A DNA stretch of 64,000 bases from Cryptomeria japonica. Lineage: Eukaryota > Streptophyta > Pinopsida > Cupressales > Cupressaceae. The position numbers were made by a program, and so were the translations under genes. The first letter of the stretch is position 1, and each line of letters opens with the position of its first letter. The notes under the pieces were generated by a model. It had not been told where the DNA came from. It was given only the letters and a program-made list of their open reading frames with translations, and ran no database searches. The stretch is from NCBI RefSeq assembly GCF_030272615.1, contig NC_081405.1:312309235-312373234 (forward strand). Reading direction: 5' to 3'. This document shows, piece by piece, positions 25,285 to 36,850 of this stretch.

Positions 25285-25500
25285 TAGGGTTGGAGGGCGG
25301 AGGAGCCGAGGGCTCTACTCGCACCCTCCTCCCTGCGGAATTCCGCAGAGACCTGCGCCCCACGGCACCCGCAGGGACCTGCACCCACGGTGGCCGCAAG
25401 GGCCTCTGCGCCCACTGTGGCGGCCGCAAGTGGGGGGACCTGCAGTGGCTTCCACCACTCCCATGATGGGAGGTGGGCCCCGCAGGGTTTCCCCACCCTT
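25285..25500. other. GC-rich patch inside LARD-A LTR
   Basis: About 215 bases rich in G, C and CpG lie in a strongly AT-rich LTR. Short motifs recur inside it, for example GGGACCTGC and GGCCGCAAG. The proline/arginine-rich frames on the minus strand follow from base composition and are not called genes. It could be a captured fragment or an LTR regulatory island. Confidence 0.6.
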
Positions 25501-26829
25501 TTTTTTTAAGTTGTTTTTTTTTTAAATATATATAAGTAAAAAAAACTTATTTTAATGAAAGTTTATTTTAATGGTATTTTTATTATTTTCTTTAATTGTT
25601 AATTATTATTAATATATAGTTTATTAATGAGGGTTAATAGATATGTATTAATTAATAATTAATTTGAAAGCAGTGTATTATTAAGTTATTTTTAATATAT
25701 ACATTTTACTAATGGGGATTAATATAAATATATATTAATCGGTATTTAATTTGGAATTGCGTATTAGTAAATTATTAATTGTTGTGTTATCACCCAGGGG
25801 TTAATAAACATGTACTAGTTAATAATTATTTTGGGTAATTGGAAAATAGGAATATTATATCATGGGGTATTTTGGAAACTTAAATAATATACTTTTGGAA
25901 ATATTGGGAGTTAAATAAAGTATCATTAGGAAAATTTGGCAAGTAAATGAAATTTTCATTTAGTAGAATAAATTGTTAATTTATATTTTTCTCTGAATTG
26001 GGAAACAAGCAAGATTGTACTAGTGCAATTGTGGTATTGAATTTACCTGGTAATGGTGTTTGGTTTTTTTGTTATTGTATTTTGAGAAATTAGACCATTT
26101 AGAAAACTTGTTCGACCATTTAGTGTTTAAATCAATATGGGAAAAGATTGCCCCTATCGGTTAATGCCTATGCAAGTTTAATTTTTATATTCACTTTTGC
26201 TTAAGTAATGGCAAGACTTGATATGTTTGTTTGAACCCTGTCATCTAGTTGATTCGTGGTTGGCCATAGTTGGTCAGGCCCCTAGTTAGAGTACTTTCAG
26301 ACAAAGGACCCTTGTATTTGTTTTTTAATATGATTAGTTGGATCCATTTCTATGTAGGGATCATTATGTATTTATTGACCAAAGTGGTCGCTTGTATATT
26401 GGTTGTGTTCGCCTAAATGGCAGGATTGTAAATGACATGAACCTTATGTAATCTCAACTTACTTATATGATCAGAAGGGTCTTGCAGTTGAGCAGACCCG
26501 GAGATGTAGCCCACTAGGGGTGAACTCTGATACCATCTTGGTGTTATGTGATGCTTTTGTTCTTATGTTTCATGGTTAGTGTTAGCATGTATGGATGGCA
26601 TTTTGATAGAATGTATAAGTGGGTTAGATGAGATTTATCATAAGGCATGTATGTAGTCGTCTTTTAAATGCAATAAATGGATCAAGAAGGAATGTACTTT
26701 GTTAATGTTAATGAAAATAAGAATGCATGAAAAGACCTCATTAGTTATGATGAAATTATAGTGCATTTTGGAACAAGATACTTGGCATGTGTTTAATGTA
26801 AACTTGAACGTAATGAATGGATAACGATT

Positions 26830-27330
26830 ATTGGATGAACTCGTCATGTTACCTAAATTGTAATTATAATGGATGAACTCATTTGGTTATGTACCTTTTA
26901 ACCTTAATAAATGAACTTCACCTTATTAGCTATATTTTAACTATAATGGATGAACTCATTTGGTTATTTACCTTTTAACCTAAATAAATGAACTTCATCT
27001 TATTAGCTATATTTTAACTATAATGGATGAACTCATTTGGTTATTTACATTTTAACCTTAATAAATAAACTTCATCTTCTTAGCAATATTTTAACTATAA
27101 TGGATGAACTCATTTGGTTATTTACATTTCAATCTAAATAAATGAACTTCACCTTATTAGCTATGTTTTAACTATAATGGATGAACCCATTTGGTTATGT
27201 ACATTTTAACCTTAATAAATGAACTTCGTCATATTAGCTATATTGTAACTAAAATGGATGGACTCGTCAAGTTAACCATATTTTAACCTTAATGGATGAA
27301 TTTACATGTTATCTATGTTTTAACTTCCAT
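26830..27330 (+). repeat. 77-bp minisatellite, about six units
   Basis: The phrase ATAATGGATGAACTCATTTG recurs at about 26,866, 26,942, 27,019, 27,096 and 27,173, and a diverged copy follows at 27,250. The spacing is 76-77 bases. Units share TTTTAACCT-AATAAATGAACTTC. The array lies near the 3' end of the LARD-A LTR. Confidence 0.85.
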
Positions 27331-27689
27331 GAGTAAATTTCCTCATGTTAGCCTCATCTTCAACCTTAATGGAGGAACGTGTCCTATTACCTATTATTTT
27401 AATTTACTGAACAAATTATATCCATGTTTTAAGTAATAACATGTAATTAAGTTACCCTGCCTAATTGGATCAAATGTCATGAGTTGAGTTAGGTGTTAAG
27501 TTACATAATCATGTTGGGAAACCCTTTAGGTTTTTTTAGGTCTTTCGTTATGTTATCAAAGCTTTAGATAACTCCAATGTATCTTAATGTTGTGTCTTAT
27601 TAGTAAAATATATATATATATATTGCACTCCTTGAGTGTGTTTTAGCTTTAACCCTTCGGGGTTTCCTGGCGGGGCATTACAGTTTCTG

Positions 27690-29096
27690 CCTTGGTGTTC
27701 AAGTTTTCTTGGGAGGATGATAGGGTACTAGTGAGGGTTTTCTCTTCCTATCTACTCTTTTGAATTCTACACAAATTTCACCAAGGATGTACCAACCGAT
27801 GAGAGATGAGCATCCAGTTGTAGTCCTTCTAAGTCACTATCCTTGATACCAGTGATATTCATTATGTTTTCCTTTATTTCTTTGACCTGCTTGGTTGCAC
27901 TTCTTATATATTTTTCTCTTCTCTTCCTTTGTTTAAGTGTTTGTACATCACTTTCTATTGATTGTGCATTCCCAAAAACCTTTTCTTTTGGTTCTCTAGG
28001 GGCTTCAAGTAGGGCTTTGGCATATGTTTCAATTATGTTCACATCAGCCTCATATCCTATTTTTGTCACCCAAACAGTTCTAGGAAGAACTGCCTCCATC
28101 CTGATTTCATCTTTCTTAATTACAAAACAAATTTCCTTCTCATATTTATCTATAATGTTTTGTGGTAACCTTTCCCTTGTTTTCATTTTTTCTTTAAATG
28201 CTTGGAAATACTCAATAATGTTGTTATCCTTATCTGTCCCCATACCGGTGAAGAAATCTAATAGTTGTTTGCCTACCGGTATATCAAAACCAAAGTCTTT
28301 CTTGCCTATATCGGGAACCTCTTTTGTAAGAAGCATTAAGCATACAAGAAGATTGCCAAAATGGAAAGTACCTTTCTTATCTCCTTTGATTTTCTTTCGA
28401 TTGTCAATCAACTCATCTTTCAACCACTCACATACATCTATCTTAGCATCATTGTTCACCATATCATATGCACTTTTAATACATAGACTTGAAACTGAGT
28501 TCAGTTGGTTTGCATGTGTGGTTTTGTATCCTAATATCATGCTTATGAATCTAATATTTATGTCTTTTACATCATTAACTCTCAGGGAACTGTTGTCATA
28601 GGTTGCACCTGTTAAAGTCATCACTATGTTAGTAGGAACCTTTTTAGTTTTATCTGGCCTGCTACCGGTGGAGGGTAATCTAGCCACTGCCCTAACTGCT
28701 TCTTTAGTGATTAGAGTCAAGCCAAAATAATTCACCATGAACTCTCCTAAGCACAATCCTTACTACTTCCTTAGGAAATTTTGGGATGTCAAGGATTTCC
28801 ACAAAACCTAAAGTCTCTATAACCTTATGTTCGAGTTTCACAATTCCACTTTCATCACAGATAACATTTTTATACATTTTCATGATTTCCTCTGAACCTA
28901 ATTCCTCAATGTGGCAATGTATGTAAATTCTAGGGTCTTCTGCATATGCAAGTCCTTCAGGGATTTTTGAAAAAGAACCTAGGGTATCATCCTATTTCGC
29001 TCCCTCGGGAATAATCTTGAAAATGGGACTAGGGCATTTAACTACCTCTATAATAATAGGGTTTGCAATGAATTTTGGAGCAGAGCAGGAAGCCAT
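27690..29096 (-). pseudogene. Elem-N ORF2, N-terminal half (globular domain)
   Basis: Start taken at ATG 29,096 (MASCSAPKF), the first in-frame methionine after a TATA-like box. One TAG lies near 28,993, a 1-base shift near 28,757, and a further shift and stop just before the LARD-A junction. The main block (28,756-27,767) has LITKEAVRAVARLP near its start, then AYDMVNNDAKIDVCEWL and FHFGNLLVCLMLL about 110 residues later, then a basic KQRKRREK stretch. The order resembles the domain labelled putative plant transposon protein in plant repeat annotations; this comparison is by eye. No catalytic motif is seen. It was probably one protein of about 1,090 residues with the 19,588-17,715 part. Confidence 0.68.
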
Positions 29097-29236
29097 TCAT
29101 AAATACCTTAATCTGCCTGATAGGTTTGGATGCTTGAAAGAACTTGCTTCACTTCTCACTAAGGATGCCTTCGCTTGGTTTTTTTGTGCTCTTTGAAAGT
29201 TTGAATGCTCGGTGAATGAAAAAGAGGGAAAAACAC

Positions 29237-29245
29237 TAATTTATA
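29237..29245 (-). promoter_or_regulatory. TATA-like box upstream of Elem-N ORF2
   Basis: TATAAATTA on the minus strand, about 140 bases before ATG 29,096, followed by a pyrimidine-rich stretch (TTTTTCCCTCTTTTTC). This is the arrangement of a plant core promoter and 5' leader. The assignment rests on sequence pattern only. Confidence 0.4.
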
Positions 29246-30771
29246 ATGTCTTTTCCTTCAACAACCACAATAAATGCATGTCGGTTAAGTGAAATGTAGT
29301 ACCCCTACTCGTTTGAACTCATTTAACTCATATTTTATTTTGGTTGTTTTCAATGGATACATTACCATGATTTGTTATTCAGACTTTTATGACATTATTT
29401 CATGCTTTATCTAGATATGAGATGCATAACTTATTTGCAGTATTTCAGTACTTGTGATTTATGGGAATATTGCTAGGTGCTGACACTTTACTTTATCTAT
29501 GCAATGTGGAATTATATGTTGTGTGTCTATGAGTGTATTGGATGCAACGGGATGATTTTCCTTCACTCATTTCAGTGAGATAGGGAACATCGCAATTCTC
29601 CTTCATTGGTGTGTATGCCGTGTTTTCTATATTGTATATATGCATGTGTGGTTCGGTGATGCAGGATAATTGCAGGTACAAGTATCGGGTAGGTACGAGG
29701 TATCGTCTCCACTTGGCTTCATAGGTCTAAGTGTGCCTTATATTTTTTGATGGAAGTGGAGGAGATAGTAGTTGACCCTATTTTATTCAGTTACACTCAT
29801 GTGAGTGTCATCAGTTGGTCGTCCTGTCAGTTTGTTCAGCCTTCGTATTTTGTTGTTTGACCTTTTATGAGTAATTACTTGAGGTTTGCTCAGTTTGTGT
29901 GTTTAAGGATTTTAATTATTGCATGTTATGTTTTATTTGTCTATGAAGGGTGAAGAATTGTTAATAATGTGAATTAAATAGTGACTCTATAATTTAACGT
30001 CCTTTGTATAGAAGTATGTGAATTATCGAAACTATATTCTATGTTTTGTTTTCAAAATTAATACTATAGTTGTACTTATTTTAAATATTAGGAATCATTA
30101 TAAACTTATATATATTCAAAGGTGAATATAGTTTATGACTAATTATATTGATTATTTTAATATGATTTATGATAAGTTGAAATATTTGAATTCTATGACC
30201 TAGCATATAGAATGATTAATCATTTGTTATATAGATGTATGTTAAATGGTAGACAACTTTATTTTATCGATCAAACATATTCGCATATATATAAATTAGT
30301 ATTATATATTATTATTTATACATTTAAAGTTTATTATTTATATTGCCAATTATTATATAGTCGCATGTACGTATATTTTGAGAAAGGTGGCAGGTTAGTA
30401 TAAGCGACTATGTCACATGGCAGATTGGGAGGTCGATTAGTCTTCCATTTAACTCAAAGCTAGGAACAGCAACCACTGTGAGCTGACATGTGGCATACGA
30501 CCAACACGTAGGCATAGACCATTAATTAGATGCAGAAATTTAGAGGTTTTATCGTAGATACGTGTGTAATTATTGAATATGTAAATAGATTTGTGGAATT
30601 TAATTACATTATGAAAATCCAAAATATATTTTAAATATATAATTATAGAAAATGGTTATTAAAGAATTTGTTAAACAAGATTAATGTTTAAATATATATA
30701 TATATATATTAATGAAAGGTCATTAACTATATACTAACTATATGTTGGCATTATAACAGACAATAAGAGAT

Positions 30772-32243
30772 TATTGGCATTTCAATTAGGATATTGAGAA
30801 GGTTGTTGATGATTATGGATATAACTGATTAAGGATGTTTACTGTCTTAATATTATTATTTTGTCATTGATGTCAAGAAATTGATTTTCTAATTCAGTAT
30901 GATGTTGCCATATCTTAAGAAGTATGATTTGATGAGTACAAAGATGTCGGTTAAAGACACAGAAAGAATGTGATGAATAAGGGGAGGAATAAGTTATTCA
31001 ATGGGCAACTATTACCGAGTTAGACAATGATGAGATCATGATGTTTAGATTGTTTTGATATCCTACATATGTTGTTGATTGTAAGGTTAATACTATACTA
31101 TATTATTGAGCAAAGAACCTAGTCGGTAAACCCTAAGGTTATCGCTATCGGTTAATGAAGGCAGAATGTCTACCAAGTGAAGTTTAGTATATACCGAGTT
31201 GCAATCGAGCTATAACAGAATGCATTAAATGATTAAAAACATTATTTAATGAAGGAAGCTAATGAGCTCGAATTGATTAAATGACTAGTATATTGTGCAT
31301 GAAGTTTGTTAAGAATCAATGGCAATGGAAGATCGGCATGAAGATCTATAGCACAGATTGAACCGCAATACCTTAGCACAAGTTCCAAGAAATGTATGCA
31401 AGTTCCAAGGTGAGGTAAAATGTTTTCAGATCGAAGGATACATTGAACCTAGTCAAGTTTGAAGATCTGATGGCTATGATTGATCATGGGATATGTGATC
31501 AAGGAGATTAAGCGGTTAGCAAATTGTTTATAAATAAGGAACTGTTGATAAACAATGCATGAGGGAAAGTGTATGCACAAGGATGCTACATAGTGATTAC
31601 CGAGCACATAAGCTTGAAGACCTGTTTGAATAATAGAGTATAGAGCCCAGCAAAGGGAAAAGATAAGTCCTATGACTAGATTTTATTGAGCAAATAAGAA
31701 TCTGCTTTAGCATTTTAGATGTGAAATTGCAGATAGATTTTTATTACTATTATTTTGTGAAGTGACATAAAATCTCTTAACCGAGTGGACTTAACAGTCT
31801 TATTTGTAAAACCCTCTAGCAAGGTGACATTCTGATTGAGTGTTTGAAATCCTTTAACAAGGTCACCTCTAACAAGGTGAAGATCCTAACAGATCTGAGG
31901 GAAATCCCTTAACCAGGTCACATCTGGCAATTTGTTTGTAATCTTTAACAGGATTTTGTTTTAACCGAGCATACTCTAGAAGAGTATATTTCTTAGTGGG
32001 TCCAAAATCCCACAGTGGTTTTCCCCTATTTGTGTTTCCATGTTAAATCTGGTGTTATGAGTGTTAAGATGTTTATATGCTTATGAGTTTATATGTTTAG
32101 CAGTTTTGGTTATATTGCTGAAGTATATGTTACCAAGGTTGAATCTGTTGTTTTTATGGAAGATTAAGTTTGTATGATTCACCCCCCCCCCTCTCATCTT
32201 GTTAGCTTCGCATCTATACTTACATTAAGTATTAGAACTATCA
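30772..32243 (+). repeat. Copia-1 5' LTR
   Basis: Ends ACTATCA two bases before the primer site. A TATAAATAA box lies at 31,529-31,537 and a C-run at 32,181-32,190. The sequence is colinear with the 3' LTR, with small insertions and deletions. The first dinucleotide is TA instead of TG. Confidence 0.9.
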
Positions 32244-32245
32244 AT

Positions 32246-32257
32246 TGGTATCAGAGC
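32246..32257 (+). promoter_or_regulatory. Copia-1 primer binding site
   Basis: TGGTATCAGAGC, complementary to the 3' end of plant initiator tRNA-Met, two bases after the LTR end. It primes minus-strand DNA synthesis. Confidence 0.95.
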
Positions 32258-32308
32258 TTTGGACTCCGGAAGAAAAAGTTTAAAGGTACTTAAGGAAAAG
32301 ATCCAAAG

Positions 32309-35300
32309 ATGTATAAGAGGGATGCACTGAAGCTGAACAAGTCAAGTTTCTCTACATGGCAGAAAATGATGAAGCTGCACCTATCAGGAGTTGGAGAATA
32401 TGTTGTATATTATCTGGAGAATGATTTCATTACACCTAGCACCTATCCATTGATGATGGAAGAGATAAAGGCAAAGCAAGAACATATTCAAGCAATGATT
32501 GAAATAACATCTGCATTGACTGACTCAGAGTTTAATGATCTAGAAGGCTGCAATGATGCCAAGGCAATGTGGGACAAACTCATATCTGTGTATGGTAGTG
32601 ATGAACATGTTCAAAGAGCAAAAGTAGATAGTCAAAGAGTACAACTTGAATCTATGAGGATGAATGAAGGTAAGAACATAACCCAGTACAATACAAGACT
32701 AAAGCAGATTGTCATTAAAATCAAAGGAGCAAGAGGAACTATTGAAGAAAAGGATGTCATAAGTAAGTTATTGAGAACCCTTCTACCTGCTTATGCAATC
32801 CGAGTCTCTGCAATCAATGAATTGAGGTTTATACCCAATATGCCAGTTTCTTTGGATGTTATTATTGGTAAGCTACATGCATTTGAATTAAGTAATTTTG
32901 ATAATAGTGGGTCTTTGGTAAATAAAGTTGAATCTGCATTTAGTTCTTTTCATCTTGATGAATCTGATGATTACAATGATAGAAAGTATAATTACTCTAA
33001 AGGGAATCATAGTGGAGCAAGTGAAAGATTTCACAAAAACATGGAGGAGGTACACAAACTGTATGAGGAAATCAGAAAGCAAGAAGAGTTTGAAGCACTA
33101 TTAGCTAGAAGGTTATCGAGAGGCAAAGGTAAGTATAAAGGAAAACTACCTTTGAAATATTTTAACTGTGATAGAAAAGGACATATGGCTTCTAACTGTC
33201 TTGACAAAGAATCCAGTGAAAAGAGAGATTACCGAGATGACAGACAGAAAAATAATCATTATAGAGGACATAGAGACTTTAGAAGAAGAGATAGAAAGTC
33301 ATGCCTAATAGCCAATGAGGAATCAAATGATGATAAATCATATGAAATTGATACAGAGGAAGTAGTTTATGTGGCTATCAAAGATGGATCAGATGATGAA
33401 AGGTATGAAGAAAAATCCCTAATATCTCACATAAATACTAATGATTCCTGGATCATAGATAGTGGATGCTCACATCACATGACAAGTGATAAACACAAGT
33501 TTGTTATGTTAGAAGATTATGATGGAGGTTATGTAAGATTTCGTAATGATGCACCATGTCCGATAAAAGGTAAAGGATCCATAGCACTTCTTGACAATGG
33601 TAAATGTAATGATGTTTATTGGGTTCAAGGTTTGAAATATAATTTGTTGAGTGTAGCACAGCTAAACAACACAGGTTACTGAATAGAATTTTAGAAAGGA
33701 ATTGTCAAAGTTCATGACAAGTATGGAAAGTTAGTTGCTACCAAGACACAAACAAAAGGTAACACATTTCACCTTGACTCAACTTGGAATAAGTGTCTGT
33801 ATGCAAAGATAGATGATACTTGGCTATGGCATAAAAGGTTTTGTCATGTAAATTTTCATAATCTGATCAAAATAAGCAAGAAGCACCGAGTAAGAGGTCT
33901 ACCGAGTTTGGAAAAACCTGAGAATGCTATGTGCCAAGGATGCCAGATGGGTAAGATGACAAGATCAAGCTTTACAAGTAAGTCCTACTCTTCTAAGGGA
34001 ATTTTAGATCTTATGCACACTGATCTTTGTGGTCCTATGAAAGTTCAACGTTATTATGGTGATAATATTTCATATTATTTATGGATGATTATTCAAGGAT
34101 GATGTCAATTATGTTTTTAAAAGAAAAATCAGAAGCTTTTCAAATGTTTAAATGGTACAAGGCAAGAGTTGAAAATGAAATAGGAAGACAACTAAAATGT
34201 CTTAGATCAGATAGAGGAGGAGAGTTTACCTCTGATGAATTTAACTTATTCTACAATAATCATGGTATAAAAAGACAAGTCTTTGCACCGAGAACTCCAC
34301 AGCAAAATGGGATAGCTGAGAGAAGAAACAAATCTATTGTGGATTGTGCCAGAACCCTGATGATTGAAAATAAAGTGCCACAAACATTTTGGAGAGAAGC
34401 AATAAGCACATCAGTTTACACCCTGAACTGAGTACAACTGAAGAAAGGAACTTTGAAGACACCATATGAAATCTGGTATGACAAGAAACCTAATGTAAGT
34501 TACTTCAAAATCTTTGGAAGTAGATTCTATGTACACAAAGATGATAGAAATGGAAAGTTTGATCAGAAAAGTGAAGAAGGAACATTTCTTGGTTATTCTT
34601 CTAGAAGTAAAGCATTTAAATGTCTGATCAAATCATCTAACAAAATAGTAGAAAGTGAAAATGTGAAAATTGATGAATTTGCAGAAAGAAAAGATGAAGG
34701 AAACTCCAAAGAACTAGAAGATTATGAAGAATTTGTCTATGTTCAACCGAAAAGTCCTACCGAGAGAGTTACTGAAGAAAATGAAGATATCCAGTTACCA
34801 AGTGATGAAGAAGATCATACAGAGCCTACTGAGCCTGTATTAGCCAAGTATGCCAGAAGGAATCATGCATCAAGTCAGATTATAGGAGATAAGGATGATC
34901 CAGTGATGACAAGGAACAAACTGAGACAGAACACATGTTTGATATCTGAATTTCAACCGAGAATAGTGAAAGAGGCATTTAACAGTGAAGATTGGATAAA
35001 TGCTATGACAGAAGAGATTGATCAAACCAAGAAGAATGACACATGGACACTAGTCACAAGACCAAAGGACAAAAATGTAATCGGTACAAAGTGGATTTTT
35101 CAAAAACAAGATGAATGAAAAAGGTGAGATCATTTGAAATAAAGAAAGACTAGTTTGCAAATGATATGCTCAAGAAGAAGGAATTGATTATGGTGAGACT
35201 TTTGCACCTGTGGCAAGACTTGAAGGAGTAAGAACATTGTTGGCATATGTTGCTTCCAAAAATTTCAAGGTATATCAAATGGATGTCAAATCTGCATTTC

Positions 35301-36490
35301 TGAATGGTATATTAGAAGAAGAAGTTTTTATTGAACAACCTAAAGGATTTGTTGAAGACAAGAATAAAGATCAGGTATGTAAATTGAACAAAGCTTTATA
35401 TGGTTTGAAACAAGCACCTAGAGCATGGTATGAAAGATTGTACTCTTATTTAATCAAGATTGGTTTTATAAGAACAAGTGAAAATAGCAATATGTACATG
35501 AAGAATGATGAAAATGGAATATTGATCTCAGCCATATTTGTTGATGACATTATATTTTGTGGGAATGATTCTCTATGCAAAAACTTTGGTAATGAAATGA
35601 GCAAATAATTTGAGATGTCATTAATCAGTGAGATAAAGTATTTTATAGGTTTACAAATACTACAAATGAAAGATGAGATTTTCATTACTCAATCCAAGTA
35701 CATAAAGGAAATCTTGAAGAAATTTGGAATGGAGGACTCAAAACCAGTAAGTACTCCTATGACTACCAACTGTAAACTATCAAAGAATTATGAATCCACA
35801 TCTGTTGATGAGACACTTTACCAATCCATGATTGGAAAGCTACAATATGTTGTTCACAGTAGGCCAAACATAGCACATGCAGTAGGTATAGTTGCAAGAT
35901 TTTCTGCAGATCCCAAGGAAACACACATGACAGCAATCAAGAGAATTTTCAGATACTTGAAAGGTACTGAGGATTATGGCTTAGTATATTAGAAAGGAAA
36001 TGATTTTGATTTAAAAGTTTATACTGATGTTGATTGGGCAGGCAACGTTGATGATAGAAAAAGCACAAGTGTAGGAGCTTTCTTTTTAGGAGAAAGACTA
36101 GTGAGTTGGCTTAGCAAGAAACAAGGATGTGTTTCACAATCAATAGCAGAAGTTGAATATGTTGCTACACCATTGAATTGTACCAATATAGCATGGATCA
36201 AACAACTATTGGAAGGTATAAATGAGAAAGTTACCAAGCCAGTAACTATATTTTGTGACAATACTAGTGCCATTAACATTTCAAAGAATCTTGTTATGCA
36301 CTCTAAGACAAAGCACATCTCTATCAAATATCAATATCTTAGAGAAGAAGCTCAAGAGAAGAAAGTGGTGTTGGAGTATGTTAGCACAAAGGAACAAATA
36401 GCAGATATCTTCAGCAAGCCACTGCCAAGGGACACTTTTGAGTATCTCATAAGTAAGTTAGGGGTCCTACCCCTATCTTCTACTCACTGA
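32309..36490 (+). pseudogene. Copia-1 gag-pol polyprotein
   Basis: Start at ATG 32,309, 51 bases after the primer site. Order seen: gag (UBN2-like) to about 33,100; a zinc knuckle near 33,165-33,200 with only NCDRKGHMASNC left, the first cysteine being tyrosine; protease WIIDSGCSHHM near 33,450; a GAG-pre-integrase HHCC-like segment (33,825-33,960); integrase with SDRGGEF near 34,208 and PQQNGIAERRN near 34,300; RT with GTKWIF near 35,084, [10 protein letters not shown] near 35,280 and FVDDI near 35,539; RNase H from about 36,015 with a terminal KPLPRDTFEYL. Stops at about 33,680, 34,429, 35,606 and 35,990, and shifts near 34,060 and 35,110, make it inactive. Confidence 0.93.
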
Positions 36491-36850
36491 CCGAGTTCAG
36501 TGAAAGCATCAATTTGATGAATCTATAGAATATTATGTGTGGATTGATGCTTACTTACACACTTTAGGATGTTTTCTAAAGGTGTGCAGGAAACAAATAC
36601 AAGGAATAGGAATTGAAGACATAATGCTTTGACCGAGACTGAGTTGACACATAACAGCAAGGAATTCACTTCTCAGCAGAAGAAATCATGTTTTAGTTCT
36701 TTACTTTTTGGCATTGTTGTCAAAGGGGGAGAAGACTATTGTATGGGGGAGAAGTTTGGTGACAGGGGGAGAGCATTTCAGAATCTCACAGTAATCCAAA
36801 TCAATTAGGTCAAATCAATTGGTTTTGCCAGCAATGCCAAAGGGGGAGAT
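36491..36850 (+). promoter_or_regulatory. Copia-1 3' leader with polypurine tracts
   Basis: Non-coding stretch between RNase H and the 3' LTR. The polypurine tract AAAGGGGGAGAT (36,839-36,850) abuts the LTR. Three more GGGGGAGA boxes lie at 36,725, 36,745 and 36,765, exactly 20 bases apart. Confidence 0.85.

Larger units (their letters stand above)
19589..27682 (+). mobile_element. LARD-A: large non-coding gypsy derivative lacking its 5' LTR
   Basis: Flanked by GTTTC at 19,584-19,588 and 27,683-27,687. The left end opens inside the primer site (TATCAGAGCC, without the preceding TGG). The right end is a 4.3-kb LTR running from TGTAGTGCC (23,372) to GGGGCATTACA (27,682). The 3.8-kb internal region has no coding potential, which defines a large retrotransposon derivative. 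The start after the primer site, the pre-polypurine hairpin and the LTR ends match Gypsy-1 and LARD-B. Removing it with one GTTTC restores the reading of Elem-N ORF2, which confirms both borders and the absence of a 5' LTR. Confidence 0.82.
23372..27682 (+). repeat. LARD-A 3' LTR, 4,311 bp
   Basis: Starts TGTAGTGCC right after the polypurine tract and ends TTACA before the GTTTC duplication. The last bases, CTGGCGGGGCATTACA, match the Gypsy-1 LTR end. It contains a TG microsatellite, a GC-rich patch (25,285-25,500), a 77-bp minisatellite (26,830-27,330) and no coding sequence. Confidence 0.85.

Noticed and set aside
25241-25496. Proline/arginine-rich minus-strand frames
   Set aside because: They coincide with the GC-rich patch in a non-coding LTR, have no motif, and overlap each other in different frames.
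27843-28601. 252-codon hydrophobic plus-strand frame resembling a membrane protein
   Set aside because: It is the antisense shadow of Elem-N ORF2, which has the better motif content and continues across two insertions.
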